Shown here in pieces: positions 33,555 through 47,008 of a stretch of 64,000 bases of DNA; the first letter of the stretch is position 1, and every line of letters starts with the position of its first letter. This DNA is from Ostrinia nubilalis (taxonomy: Eukaryota > Arthropoda > Insecta > Lepidoptera > Crambidae). The position numbers and the translations under genes were made by a program. The stretch covers positions 6,902,001 through 6,966,000 of the forward strand of contig NC_087109.1 in NCBI RefSeq assembly GCF_963855985.1, given 5' to 3'. Below the pieces are notes generated by a model. The model did not search any database, was not told where the DNA came from, and saw only the letters and a list, made by a program, of their open reading frames with translations.

Positions 33555-36500
33555 GTGGGCCATTCTTATTCTTACGCATTTTTGTGTGAGATGTAAGAAT
33601 AGCATATGTTTTTAAAGAAAATCAGTGCACTGTATATTAATTTACTTAGTAAAATACCTCTATTAACTAGGCCCAATATCATTTTTATCATAAAACTATT
33701 AGAAGAATATTAAAAAAAAGTTACAAGTCCAAAATGTCACGGACCGTGTAGTGTGAGATTCCCGGATTTGGACATACAATATTTTTTTCTGAAGAGATGT
33801 TAAGTTATTTTGATAAATATTACAGTAATTATGCAAGATTAATACATGTTATATAAGACTGTTAAAAATTTATATCAATAATAATTACCATTTTTGATTT
33901 TGAACACCAAACATTGTGTGAGCAGTTTTTGTGTCACAACCACGTGCGCCACTTTAAATATCGCACCCTTAATAATGAATGGGCACAACTCCAAAATTCA
34001 GGTTTTTGGGAAAAGCCAAAAAACCAATCGGCGGATCGCGGTTTTTTACATAATTGGCTCTAAAATCTTTATTTTATCAGCTACAACTTTCAAATTAAGC
34101 ATACTTCATCACTGGTATCTGTTATATAATTTGACATGAGACATTTTTGAAAATATTGATTACGAGTATGTAAAAAAATTGTTTAAAAAAATATTTCAAA
34201 GTTAGGCCTTTATTTTACTATTTCTGTTGTTGTGATTTTGGGTATTACTTGTACTTGTGCCCATCTAATCCTTAGGCTGAATTGTTTTATATGGCATATT
34301 CCCAAATATTGCTCTCTAATATTTAAAAATAAGTGAATTATTCGATTTTTATATTGATTTACTCCCAATAACATTGGGGACAGTTATTGTGCGGTATAGT
34401 AGCTTATAGCCAATTCAGTATAAGAGTAGGGTGCTGAATACTAGAAAATTATTAGATATGTCGAATTAGATTAAAATAAAGACTATTAGCTATTTCTCTG
34501 AGAAAACCGACATGAAAATACTAATTTTATGCATTCAAAATATTTTTACTTAGATAGATAGGGACTCTTACCCTATAAAAAATATGCTTTTTATCAAATA
34601 AAGAAAAAACCTACAAAAACTTTTTCTGTAAGGTTTTCTGTTATGGATTTGTTCAGGATAATCACTTATTAAAGTCCAACAGCCAGTACCTTGGTATCTT
34701 TTTTCCACTATCCTGCTGTCCTGGTGGAAGGAACCGTTCTCCTTGTCCCTTACTATAATCACCCACATTATGTGGGAATCAGTTCAAATGGCTATTTTTA
34801 AAATACAATTTAATACACAAATTGGCGTGTGTAATTTTTGAAGGATTTTAGCAACCAATTTTGAACACAAGAATATCTATTCTGGTGTTCTAACATTCCC
34901 CAAAAAATATTTTACTACTAAAGCACCTTAGCCATGCTTCAGATCCAATTTGTGTTATATGGTTTACAAATACAGTCTTTTATAAGAGCACGGATTTGCA
35001 GTCCATCTAAGATAGCTGCTTTTAATTTTTCCGTACTCATCATCATTTTGCATTTGATCATTTTAGTGATTAGAAAGCTCAATACATATCTTTGGCCCTC
35101 CAAATAGAAGCCCTTTACGTCCTGCTTGACTTCAGTATTGCAAAGAGTCTAGGTACACAAGGTTTACGACGATATTGGACACCCAATATTTATTATTTTG
35201 TACAATTTTTATCCCAGAGTATGCTTGGTTTGTTATCACAAACTCCGTGATCTTTTTTCTTTGCTTTTGTGTACAATATTTGCCACATATTAATAAAAAC
35301 TGGTGTTAACACAAGATTGCATTACGAACTCAAATTTTTAAGACAAAAAGCACTTTAGAACTTAAATTTAGACAAACTGAACATTTCAAGGTCTAATAGC
35401 TGATCAGTAAAATTGTAGTAACTTAATACGTGAAAAGATAATTTTAAAATAAATTCGATGTATCCTCAGTCCTCAGAATCTGAGTGATTAATTAGCATCA
35501 ATTTATGTGACCGTAATAAATTAAAGAATGTAATTATAAATTATAACACTAACATATTAAAGTAATTCACCTTTTGGCTGACTAGTGCGTTTATTCATGA
35601 AATAAACAAAGAAAAAATCCAACCCGAGCCCCGAGCGAACGTTAATAGCCTTAACACGTAGGTATGTCTATTATTTTATAAATCATTAGTTTGTTGTCGG
35701 GAAGTATTTCATAACCACCGCTTTATTTCTTAGCATCGCGATAAAACATTCTATAGGCTCCTAATCAACCAATAGGTATGAAAATTAATACCAAGAAGCA
35801 AATTACTTTTATAGGAGAGTTATAAATTTAACTACAAACACCCATCCATGGTCCGCCTAACTAAAGTTAAAGTTATATTTTATAATTTTCTATGATTAAC
35901 GGGACTTTATCAATGTAATAAAAATGAAAATGTAACATATTATTAGAAATATATGGAATTAATTAGACTTAGCTCACTAACACTTACTTAAAAGTTTGTC
36001 ACACAAAGGCACAACTCCAAATTGGACCACAGTCGCGGGGGCCGGATTCGACAAATATCGGCATGTCTCTGATTCAGCCCTTCTAGCGGGAAGATAGATG
36101 AAAGTATGGAAGGGGCACAAAATGTAGAACTCTTTAATCTGATCATTGTTTTCGATTTCTGTGAAAGCCATCTTGTAGAACTGACGAAAATATGCCTCTC
36201 TAGTACAAAAAGTAAAAAACCAAAAATTTTGAGTTGTGCCCCTATATTATTAAGGGTGCGATATGCGTAACTCGGTAAAAAACTAACTTTGATATTGACA
36301 TCCCTTGCTAAGTTTTTTTAGAACAGTAACATTGTCATCTTATTAGATTTGCAAATGGCTGAACGTAGTGAGTGAGCCGCAAAAAAATATTTCCTATTTA
36401 TTTGAAAAAAGGGACAACCATAACACGTCCATCCCGTGTACGGTTTTTAAAGGTAGGTATCAATGTCACGCTATTGTATAAAACATAATTATGTACCTCA

Positions 36501-37525
36501 TGCAGTATAGTTTCAGATAATTGCACAAGATCTGCTAATTCACAGATAGTTTTTTGGATATATCGGACACGTTCCAAATTGTCACGGCCATGGTATTAAA
36601 AATGTGTCACTACCGCAAACTATTTAAGTACATGGTCGTGACATTACAACGCGTGGTTGTGACATTCTATTTTTGTTATTTTAATAGTTTTTGTTGTTCT
36701 GCTAAATTATTTTGTGTATTGTGCAATTTTTAGAAGTAGCCTTTTAGTAAGTGTACTTATTTTTCGCTAGTATGATTTTCTAGATGCCACGAAGGAAAAA
36801 TTATTGCACTTTCTCATTTCTGCAGTAATATCAAATTTTACTGAGACAGCTCCCAGTAAAGGCCCTGCAGAGGTGGTCGGAGTTGTTTTAAAAGGAATTG
36901 CTATTAACCATATTTTTAGTGGTACGGTGACTATGAAACATGTTTAAGTTGTCAAAACCAACTGTTATGTGAATCCTACAGAAATCTCATTTGATACTCA
37001 ATTAGGTACCTACTGTGTTTAAGATTTACTAATTTGTTAAGCATATTATCATATCGAAACCATGTAGGTAGCATATTGGAAGCATGATTAGATAGTGCCA
37101 ATAATAAAAAGTCTATTTTTTATTATCTAGTAGATATATTAACTACCTGACGGTATTTTTGATCTCAATTTTAATTAAATTTTTGGATGTTCAGAAAAAA
37201 GTACATTATTACCAAATAACACCTTTGTTGATGAAACGAATTTAGTGTATTTTATTGTTAATCAATTTAAACTATTATGATATAAATTTAACAACATAAA
37301 TATTATTATTTACAGTAAAAATGTAAAACTGTCACATCCGTGTCATGCAGTGTCACAGCCGTGTTTACGTAGGGTATTTTGTTTCCTTTCCGAGGGCTTT
37401 AAGGTTGTCCATATACATCAAAAGTATGCTTTTGGTTTATACTTTCGATACACATCGCAAAAAGTTTTTAAAAAAAATCTTTAATTTTTAAAAAAAAATT
37501 GGCACAAATTTAAGAATGGCCCATG
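33555..37525. mobile_element. About 4 kb inverted-repeat element with subterminal motif array
   Basis: The ends TGTGGGCCATTCTTA and TAAGAATGGCCCATG are complementary and TA lies outside each (33553-33554 and 37526-37527). Seven copies of a 13 bp motif close to TGTCACRNCCRYG lie near the two ends: 33735 and 33932 on the left; 36580, 36631 (inverted), 36652 (inverted), 37330 and 37351 on the right. A further inverted repeat of about 55 bp pairs 33954-34010 with 36208-36262. I see no intact transposase; short minus-strand frames at 34568-34768 and 35977-36171 may be decayed coding remnants. It occupies the space between GR1 and GR2. Confidence 0.55.
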
Positions 37526-37527
37526 TA

Positions 37528-38346
37528 TTTTAGATTTAGATATTGACTGGTATTCTGTGACACTAATTTTCTTCGTCATTAAGCTATCTACAAAAGCTAT
37601 TAGGAAAACGAAACGAAAATGGAATGGATTATAAATATGTATTATAAATAAGAAGTCGTTAAGCGTAACCTTACATCAAAATCATCATCAGTAAAGAATA
37701 ATTTGAAATGTCGTATGTTACACCAATATAAAGTAGAGGTTCCACTGTCTAGTGGACCACTTTTCATCTTTTCGGTTTTGGCAATACTCCTGTCCCTTAA
37801 CTTTGGCTAGGGACTGATTTTTAAGAGATTATAATGAGTGTAAGAGTCCAGATAAAAGCTACAAAACTTATTACCCCCTAACCCTATACGTATTTGATAG
37901 AGAACAGTCTTTATACATGGTAGGCCAAAAAGATACGACATTGAAAGAGCTTTCGAACCCAGAAGCTTCAGTCCCAAGTCCCAGTTCATAAGCTAAAAGC
38001 TTGTATTACGAGTGGGTTCACCACAATAATCAACCGGGTTCGTACCTGCGTTCTTTGGATCTAACCCGACACCGACACCTTTGTAAAATAAAAATATTTT
38101 TTTTATTTTTCACCAAATACAATTTGTTGTATTACAATATTTTGTTAGCGCTGTTTAGGTGAACTGGAGCCTAAACTAGGATAATCCTGTATTTCAGGAC
38201 TCCAGGTCCTTTGGGCTATTGTCGCTTCTTTAGAAAATAATCTAGTCATTAAAAGCTCTTTTATGTGATCTTCATTTATGTTGTAGATAAATGTACCTTA
38301 CCTTAATTACGTAAGTAGATGTTACAGCAAAATATGTGGCTAATGC
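37528..38346. other. Intergenic 3' of GR2, nothing recognised
   Basis: Moderately AT-rich sequence with no gene, repeat pair or motif that I can support. The GR2 3' untranslated region should lie at its right side. Confidence 0.45.
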
Positions 38347-41242
38347 TTAATACACATGTGTAAGCTGCACCACCACGATCTGGTACGTGATGCAGAGGTT
38401 CAGGATGGTGACAGGCAGCGACCAGTCCAGCCTGATCACTTCAAACACGGTCAGCTTTAGTGGCCGCGCCGCTATGTATGAGATGAACAGCTCTAAGACA
38501 CTTGCGTGGTCTTCGGCTGTATAGAAAGAAACAGTATGTTGAAAAAGTGAATCAAAGAAACATTTGTGAACATTGTCCCAGCTGCAGCATAAGGCTGCTG
38601 TCCCACTGGCGATATAAAAGCGTTAAGAAAGCGCGCGCATGGGTGACTTTTTTGTCGCCGTGACAATATTATCCGTGATCACGTCGGTTTCTTTTACACC
38701 TTTACAAAAAGAAAAAGAGAAACTACTGTCAACACGTCGTGCGTGCGCGCATAAACCTGTGCATAAACGCTACGCAGGCTTTCGAAAAACGCCAAAGCTC
38801 GTAAAAACGCTAGTAGGGTAGGAGCGTAAGATTATGGCTCAATCGGATCGACGATTTACATTCATTCATTAAAGAGAATTATCTATCACGGTACATTGTA
38901 TTGTAATTAAGACTCTTTTCAACAGAGACATCCCATTTTTTGCAGGATCCCGTTTATTAGTAAACGTGTTTTATTATGTATTAACATTCACACGAACACC
39001 GTTTGCAGTGACCCACAAAAACCGAACCATTCGAATTTGTCTACCTACGCTCTCAAATAGGTACCTACCCAATTTACTTACATCGTTCCTGCAATAGCCT
39101 GTCATGCAGGGTGACTGACAGCTCTTCAGCTTTGTACGTTAGTAGGCCGGCCGATATCGCAGGTATAAACAACAGTCCAAAATCTTGTGAACAATACACA
39201 ATTCTGCAAAAGCAGTCGAAGAGGTATCGCTGAAACAGAAAAAAAAGTTCTTAGATATTTTAATACGAGTATTTATTACACTGCGCCTTCTAATTTCAAA
39301 TCACAACCCGATCAAGCTAACTGCGCACCTTTTGGAATGCGACTCTCCCTCCCACTTACCCTCCACCTCCCCGCGTTCGCCCCGTCCGTACCAGAGCGTC
39401 GATGTGACGTCACGGCCGCCAGGTGCGCAGTTAACTCGACTGAATTGTAAGCAAGGCTCGATACCACAAAAGATTAAATATACCCACTTAAATACTTACA
39501 AAGAATTACATAAGGCGATTATCACACAGCCGCGGTCCGCGTGATTTCATATAAAAAATCCCGCGCGCAGACGCGTTGTCAGTGTGTTGTGTCGCGCGTG
39601 TTTTCTATACAAACTGAGGTACTTGCATACTATGATTAAATCTGTCGTCCCGCGTACCGCGGCGGAGCGCGGCGCAGTGTGATAATCGCCTAATTATTAA
39701 TTTGTCTACAAGTAAAAATAATACGTGGAGGTACTTACGAAAGTGACTTCTCCATTATAACTCTTTAATTTTAACAGACCAATGTAAAATGTTATTACCA
39801 ATCCTGGCGTCAAAAAAAACAGAACAGTAGCATACTGAAAAATAAATAACATCGTCAGGTTAAACAGTCCACTGTATAGGCCTGTATACTGTATACTTAC
39901 TGATATACAGGGTGGAATTTTGTAATGCCACCTGGAGGGAAAGTACTTTTAATACTTAAGATAGAAAATTTTACTGAAAGAAAACATTCCTTTATTTTTG
40001 AAAAGAAAGAGAACTGTATTCAAAGATTTTCGAAAATTCTCTACCATACCATACAATTTCCTGTACATAATTAAAATAATTTAAGATATAAAAATACAGG
40101 GTGTGATTTTTAACAGGTCTTAGTTGGTTCGTATTCCCGGGTGTGGCAAGCAAATTTTAGGAAATCTTTGAATGCAGTTCTATTTCTTTTCAAAAATAAA
40201 GGAATGTTTACTTTGAGTATTTTTTTGTATCTACAGTATTAGGAGTAATTTACCTCCAGGTGGCATTACAAAATTCCACCATGTATAGGCCTTCCTCAAC
40301 ACGCGCCTTTTTACCCGGCTTACCATAGATTACATAATTGTTGCTAATATTTTGTTAATTGTCACTGTAATTAATATTATTGTATACCTACTATACATTT
40401 ATAGAGAAAAATTTACGGCGAGAAAACGTCATCTGTGCACGCACGGACTTAAGGCAAGTCCAATCATATTTTTTTAAATAAAAACACTACTTACAAGAGT
40501 GTAGCGTGCGCTTTAGGCTTCAGAAAATGACATACAGATTGTTTTAATTCTAGTATTCGTACCTACTTACCACAATATTAATTGGCTTCCGAATATTATC
40601 CACAGTATCCACGATGCTTTTGTAAATGTCTATACAGTCCGAAACACGACCATCGTTGTTTTTCACGAACACAACGAACACTTTCAAACGAAGGTAGACA
40701 CCGTAAAAGATGAAAAAAAATACGATGAGGGCAATATCCACAGATATGACTTGCAAGAAGGCAATTATTGCACTGAACACAGATTTCACACATTCATCTG
40801 AGTTTCGCGTGCAAAATAGATTCGTAGACACAGATCTATAACCTACAGATATTAGGCAAGATATAACGAGATGGTTTTCCACGTATTGTAAACTTTTGAT
40901 TCCTAACTTCCCATCGATTGCAATCAACGACTTATGTATACCATAGAAGCTACTGGTAGCATTTGCAAAAATTAAAACACCGCTGTTCACAACATGTTGA
41001 ACTAGCAACGATACAAGCCAGACAACAAAGAAAGTGTCTGTCTCTGTAAATATTAATATAACCACTACATTAATGCACACACCGATCATATGTACGAAAC
41101 AATAAATAATGTGGATTAATACAGTTTTCGATGAAGCTCTCACGAAACCGAAATCTAAACCCAAAACAAAATAAAGCGTGACGAAAAAGTATCTCAAACT
41201 TTTCGTTATTTCAAAATCAATATTTTCATTATTTATTGACAT
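38347..41242 (-). CDS. Gustatory receptor GR2 (four exons, 361 aa)
   Basis: Minus-strand exons: 41242-40571, 39834-39739, 39229-39082 and 38516-38347, phases 0, 0 and 1, with consensus borders (exon 1 donor GTAAGT). The protein has the GR pattern of multiple hydrophobic segments and ends with TYQIVVVQL, matching TYhhhhhQF, followed by THVY and the stop. It is the closest relative of GR1, with exon 2 of the same 96 nt length and parallel text (GLLKLKSYNGEV against GLIKLKTYNGDV). It lies tandem to GR1 in the same orientation with about 5 kb between them, most of it a transposon. Three small transposons sit in introns 1 and 2. No damage is seen. The ligand is unknown. Confidence 0.9.
39302..39449. 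mobile_element. MITE of the CAACCCGGT family, copy 3
   Basis: The ends CACAACCCGATCAAGCTAAC and TTAACTCGACTGAATTGTA are imperfect inverted repeats. The interior is C-rich and about 50 bp longer than in the other two copies. It lies in GR2 intron 2. Confidence 0.68.
39514..39690. mobile_element. TAA-flanked MITE in GR2 intron 2
   Basis: The perfect inverted ends GGCGATTATCACAC and GTGTGATAATCGCC are flanked by TAA on both sides (39511-39513 and 39691-39693). A 3 bp TAA/TTA duplication is typical of PIF/Harbinger elements. Confidence 0.85.
39908..40283. mobile_element. TA-flanked foldback in GR2 intron 1
   Basis: The ends CAGGGTGGAATTTTGTAATG and CAAAATTCCACCATG are inverted and TA lies at both borders. 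Longer imperfect pairing continues inside (AAAACATTCCTTTATTTTTG with its complement near 40190). It has no coding capacity. Confidence 0.8.
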
Positions 41243-41611
41243 TATTATTTTAATGTAAAAATAAGTCGATACTCAAGATTTTTTGAGCAACGTGTGACGC
41301 GTAGTGACTATTTTCTATTTTAAAGTAAAAGTAATATTATTGGCCAGTTAAAATGACTAAAAATACCATTAAAAACAAATTATTTGTAGTGGTCGTTTAT
41401 TCATACGTGGTATATTAATTATGTAGTATCAGATATTAGATCAAGTTTAATTGAAGTCAGTGCGTATTAAAATTCAATGGACTTTTAAGTAATAACAAGA
41501 AAAAAATGCCGGTTGCTAATGTTTGTTATTATTATATTACCATACATTTATGTACGAGTATAACTTTGTATGTATTAATTTTGAACTCAACCGACTTATT
41601 TTCGAAATCTC

Positions 41612-41765
41612 GGCTCAATTGTAGCAAGTCGTAGTCCCGTAGTACTCCGCTCATGTAGCATGTCCGTAGTTGCCGTAGTCATGTTGCTACGACGCCTACG
41701 ACTGTAGTGCTACGAAAATAGTAGTCGTAGTCTACTTGCTACGACGTAGACTCCTTACTACGAAA
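41612..41765. mobile_element. GTAGTCG-type MITE, copy 1 (5' of GR3)
   Basis: Self-complementary element rich in GTAGTCGTAG and CTACGACG strings. Related copies lie at 51201-51604 (interrupted) and 54221-54366. The 54 kb copy shares its flanking sequence, so the pair was duplicated along with the GR3/GR5 upstream region. Confidence 0.75.
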
Positions 41766-41857
41766 GTACGACGAATTACAAATCACCGACTTTTCCGAAA
41801 GTTTGTACTTACATTATTCTTTTCACAGCGCAATTTATTCAAAGTATCAGACCTTAA

Positions 41858-41970
41858 GGCTGGTTGCACCATCTTACTTTAACTTTAACGAACGTCAAAA
41901 ATCTGTCAAACTCCATATAATTAGCACCGGTTATCGTTATTCCGTTAAAGTTAGGTGGTGCAACTCAACC
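41858..41970. mobile_element. MITE 5' of GR3, absent at the GR5 site
   Basis: The ends GGCTGGTTGCACCATCTTAC and GGTGGTGCAACTCAACC are inverted repeats. The equivalent place upstream of GR5 (near 54115) has uninterrupted flanking sequence, so this insertion is younger than the GR3/GR5 duplication, unless it was precisely lost there. Confidence 0.75.
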
Positions 41971-42329
41971 TGAGACGTGGTGGGTGGCCTCATTTGGAGT
42001 AGGCCCATACCCAGAAGTGGTTCCAGATTGAACTTAAAATATTCATTCCTTCTGGATAGCTTTGTAATTTAGATGTAGGTAGATAACATGTAAGTAATTA
42101 AATTACTGTTTTTATTACTTAATATTCTTAATTAAAGTAGGTACTTTTCTTTTTGCTTAATAGATGTGATGGATAGCAAAGCTTCTTATATTATTAGTTT
42201 ACTTAGCACCCCATTAATGAAATAGCCTCATTCCTACAACTACCGCCTACTTATTCGCTCTCTTCATAATTATATTACTCGTCATCCACATAAGACACTG
42301 TATAAAACACAAATAAAATAAATATCAAT

Positions 42330-44759
42330 ATGGCGACTAAACCTATCACCCCAAAACTGTATTTCCTTGTAAAACCGTCAATTGAAACGAAACCTATAAC
42401 TAAAACAATAAAATATTTCTTTGTCATGTTACACGTTGTGTTCGCATTAGATTTCGGCTTTGTTAAATTTAAATCGTGGAAAACTAACGTTTTTGTTAAA
42501 TTTTTAACGTTAACACATTCTTCGATATTTTTCGTGAATCTAACATTTGCGTTTTTCGATCCAAATTCCAAAAACTTCATTACATATTGCCAATACTTCA
42601 TAGATATATTGGTGTATTATATCCTTATATTTAATTTAGTGCTGATGAAAAATACATTTCATGACTACCAAATCGAACTTTACTCATTCGATGCAGAAAT
42701 ATTCGTAGATAGCTACTCCTACAACGTCGAATACAAGATAATTGTGTGGTTTGCCATGTTAGTAATGTATAGATGTGGTTCATTTGCAACTTTTTATGCA
42801 CTTTCTCTCGATTTCATACAATTTCCTTTATACAACCAGGTATTATACTATTTAGTTTTGTTAGCCAGTGATATTGTATTGCTAGTGTACGCGTACGTGT
42901 TCAGCTATGCGTACGAGCGAATGAAAAGTTTCACGTTGTTCGTAAAAAAGGATGATGTCGACATTGTATCGTGCCATTATCTGTACAAAAACTTGGCCGA
43001 GATGGTTGAAAAAGTGAAGAAATCGTTTGATTTGGTGGTAAGTTGTATTTGTGCCTGTAGACCTGAAAATATCGTTTTAATTTACTCGATAACTCCACGC
43101 GTTCCCGAGATAAAGATTTTTGACATTGAAATAATGATCTTATGGGATTTTCCTTTTGATGTACGGAACCCTAAAAAGAAAATAACCAAACAGCCCCCCT
43201 GAACAAGTGACAACCCGTACCAGTTGTAATTTCGAAAGGCCTTCGTTCTAGCGTTTTTTTTGTAATGTATTTTTCAGAGCTTGACTTGACCTTGGCTTGT
43301 ACTTATTTAGGGCCGCTGGTCTGTTTATTCATTTATTTTATTAATTTCAGCTCATCTTGACTCTTTTGGCCAACACCACGGATGCAATATTGCACGTTTA
43401 CTACCCGTTTGCAGACAAGGCTCCTCTACCGGTAAATCCATTATAATGCGAAAATGTAGATCGTTTCATCCACGAAGACGCGCCTGACCACTTTTTGGTC
43501 ACGTAAGGAAGTGCGGGGTGCGGGGAGTTTGACCCGAAATGTGTACAAGAATAATGACGCATCCATGAGTGCACACGCACACTACAATAATGACGCTCGG
43601 ATTGCTCGGATCAAACTTCCCGCACCCCGCGCTTCCCTCGACCAAAAAGTGGTGGACCGCGTCTTCGTGGATGACACGATCTATAACTAACTGTCTGTAG
43701 CCTTTTCATTTAAATGAATGAATTCTAACGAACTAGTTTTAGTGAAAAGATTGATTGCACAATAAAATAAACATAGGCTAGTACTTTTTGCCATGAAAAA
43801 ATCCGATAGCTTCAAAGGTCAGTTCGTAAACCTGAAAAGGAGAACACAGTTTGTGCCATTATTTTTTCCTACATTCATCAAAATTTCATAGAAACGTCTC
43901 AAGTCATCAATTTATTTCAGAACACCCTAAAGGAGACGTTCTACGCGATAGTAGCGTACGCGGTAGTCGCTCAACAGCTGCTGATACTGTTCTTCCCGGC
44001 GTTCACTGCTGGACTGCTGGCCGACCAAGTGGAAAAGTTGAGGCTTGCACTCTACGACAGGCTGATAAAGGGTGGGTTTTGAAAAAAAAAAGATTTTCCT
44101 TGTAAAAGACCCCACACGACGCGCTCGCTTCGGTTAACCACAAAACATACGAGTATGTACAGAATTTTCAGCTCTACAATTTTCTGATAATAGATGTAAC
44201 ATAAATTACGAGTATAGAAAGCGAGATATTTGCAAAAATATATATTTTAAGACATAATTGACGGTACCTTTCCTAAGTTCAAGACAGGATAGCACTATCC
44301 CCAGTACCGTGTACAGTAAATACTTAGTGATGATGCTACTAAGGTTTCCCCCTTAATCGCCCCATGTGCTAACATCAGAATTCCTAGCTCGAATGTACAT
44401 CATTAGGATTGTGTAAATGTGTAGGCCAAATCCTCCCTTTCGCCTCTGGTAAAGCTAGAGAGGTCCTCCTGCAATGGCGTCCACATTGTGCAATAAGGAT
44501 TTAACTTTTAAATGTGCCCTAGTGTCACATTTCATTCGGAACCTTGTTGCTTGCTGACAAGTTTGTTTTAAACCATGTCTTATTGCCCTCAGATAATAGC
44601 AATGCGAAGGACTTAAAGCGGTTCGTGGGCTACGTCGACGGGCGCCCGCTGCGGTTCCGAGTGTGGTGCGTGGTGCCGCTAGACTGGCGGCTACCCGTCA
44701 TCGTCATCAACATTTCCATTACCTACATCATTGTGATGATCCAGTTTATGCGCAAATAG
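42330..44759 (+). CDS. Gustatory receptor GR3 (four exons, 368 aa)
   Basis: Exons 42330-43037, 43351-43431, 43921-44071 and 44593-44759 join in phases 0, 0 and 1. The first exon carries several hydrophobic segments. The last ends in TYIIVMIQF, a full match to the GR signature TYhhhhhQF, after PLDWRLPVIVINI. The start is the first ATG of the frame, shared with GR5. It is about 79% identical to GR5 in exon 1 by hand count and more similar in exons 2 and 4. Exon 2 is 81 nt, shorter than in GR1/GR2 (96 nt) or GR6 (87 nt). A MITE lies in intron 2 that GR5 lacks. No lesions are seen. A chemosensory role is inferred from the family; the ligand is unknown. Confidence 0.92.
43458..43685. mobile_element. 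Inverted-repeat MITE in GR3 intron 2
   Basis: The arms begin AGATCGTTTCATCCACGAAG and include ACCACTTTTTGGTC and GCGGGGTGCGGGGAGTTTGA, with the complement at the right end. A truncated relative lies at 8725-8858. The element is absent from the matching, shorter intron of GR5. Confidence 0.82.
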
Positions 44760-45266
44760 GTAAAATAAAAGTGTTGAATGAAGTGCAGTTTTATTTTTAA
44801 CCCGTTCCTGAGTCCGATAGCGAGTCCGTGTTAGGCAACACCATTATTTATTCAATTACGATTGCATTACATTTTGCATTAACTACGACTCTATTGATAT
44901 TACATACAAGTTTTAGCAGAATACCTTTGTCTAAATCGTAATGGAGAAGTTTCGTGATGTTGAAAACATTATATTTCACTGAATGTGATTAATAGATCAA
45001 AACTAAAAAGACGGTGAAGTTATTTTAAAAATCCATCAAGAAATGGCTGAGAAAATAATTATTTAAATTACCTGCATATTTTGCACCGCCAATGGCGCGA
45101 AATATTTGTTATGCGCATCTTTAGGGCCCTACTGTAACTTATGTATTTGTAGAGATATTTTCATGATTCTTTCACAAATATTATTGGTTTTAGTTATATT
45201 TTCAAGTTTCACTAACAGAAAAAAATGGAAACTTCTGCATTGAATATATCAATTAAATATCAATAG
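44760..45266. other. GR3 3' side, nothing further recognised
   Basis: A short conserved stretch follows the stop codon, similar to the sequence after GR5, then unassigned AT-rich sequence up to the solo LTR. Confidence 0.45.
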
Positions 45267-46194
45267 TGTGCACGACCGCCCACTGTTGGGATCTGAAGTA
45301 GCCGCTCGGTGTGTCGGTGCGTGCACTGGGTCTGATCGGCGGAGCTCGAACCGCCAACCGTTCATCGATAGTTCTTGATAAATAAAAACGCAATGGACTG
45401 TATAGCTTCTTTAATCACTTCACAAATTCACAAATCTTCACTTAACACTATGTAGGTCCTGTCCTTAAGTCTAGAACTACACTACACTTTGCCCGTTCGA
45501 ATAGGGCAACCGCGTCGCGTTTAGGAGGAGCTTAGCTCGACTCGCACTTATTCCGATTTCTCTGCACTGGACTGACTGGATTCACGAACTGACGAACTGC
45601 GAACTCAGGAACGAACTCACTTTTTGGGCTCGAGGCGCGCTTCTTATGTCTTGTCTGAGAGCGAGGGTTTAGTCGCGGCAATCGCCCATAATCTACACCA
45701 ATCGCCATGCCCGAATGTAGGCTATCTCTTTTTCAAACCCTCCCTCTCAGACAGACGCGTCCGTGAGCGCTCACATGCCTATCTCGCTCACTCCTAACCG
45801 ATTCCCTATCTTCTTATTCTTAATTATCTGTTTTCCTTAATTAATATGTGTCCTCTTTATTATTTTCATGTAAAAAGTAGTACATAGGTTTCGTCTTTCC
45901 TTATATATTACAATTTAATAATTTAGTCCTTAATAAATTACATCTTCTATAAAGAATTATTCATCATTTACCATCTTTACTTACGTAACTTACATAAACG
46001 GTTATTATTTCCATAAATTATATATCAAGCTATTTAATATTATTAAAGAGACCATCAAATACATGTTAAAACCTTAAATATTCAATAATTAACATACAAA
46101 ACATACACATTTACAGTTTACGCGCAACGGTGTACGCATTCGTTCGCGCCACTATTTCGCCGATTTCCTCCTTCTCGGCGAGTCGTCCCCAACA
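45267..46194. mobile_element. Solo LTR with 5 bp target duplication
   Basis: A 928 bp sequence begins TGTGCACG, ends CCCCAACA and is flanked on both sides by AATAG (45262-45266 and 46195-46199). TG...CA ends with a 5 bp duplication are the standard mark of an LTR insertion. No internal region or second LTR is present, so it most likely arose by recombination between two LTRs. The clade was not determined. Confidence 0.8.
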
Positions 46195-47008
46195 AATAGC
46201 ATGACGTTATTTCATTAAAATTAATTATAATAATTTCAAAAAAGAAATAAACTACTGAAATTTTTCATACAGTAATAACTTTTAGTGACAGCTTATTTTT
46301 TCCTCATACTGATAGTTAATCTCTATTTAATGGACTATATAGTCAATATGGATCTCATTAGTGGTGGATATTTGGACCACTTTTGTTCATGACATAGTAC
46401 GACACATTTCTTTTTGATGTAATAGTTTGTTATTGATGGACAGCATAAGATATTAAAATGCGGTAAATCAATAAATAAGACAGCAGTTAGTAGTACCTAC
46501 TTAAGTAAGTACTAAATAGGTATGTCCATTATTTCCTTACCTGTGCGTCTCAAAACAAGTTCCACGATGAAAGGAAATTTTCTAAATAAATTCAGTAAAC
46601 TTTATGAATATCTCCTGAATGTATGTCTGAATGTAGACTATGGGTGTATAAAGCGTTGAACGCCCCGGTCGTAACGGGCCATTCAAATTTTAACTTTGAC
46701 TACGTGTGTGTGTAGTTCTGGTACCTTTCTTTTTGTTTTTGACGACTATAATAATAATATAATAATAAATTATTTATTTAATTATGCTTACATATACTAC
46801 GGATACTACGTGGTTTACACCTCTGTTGAATTATTATGACTGTGTTGTCATTATTCTATCTTTTAGCTACGACTCTTCATTTTATAGATTAGAATCGGCG
46901 TTAAGTTCTATGGACTCAAGGTTAGGAACTGAGCTGAGCGGTGCTGTTAAAGCAAAGGTAGTTCTCGTCATTCTAAAAACCATTTTCACGATAATCGCAT
47001 TTTCGATG

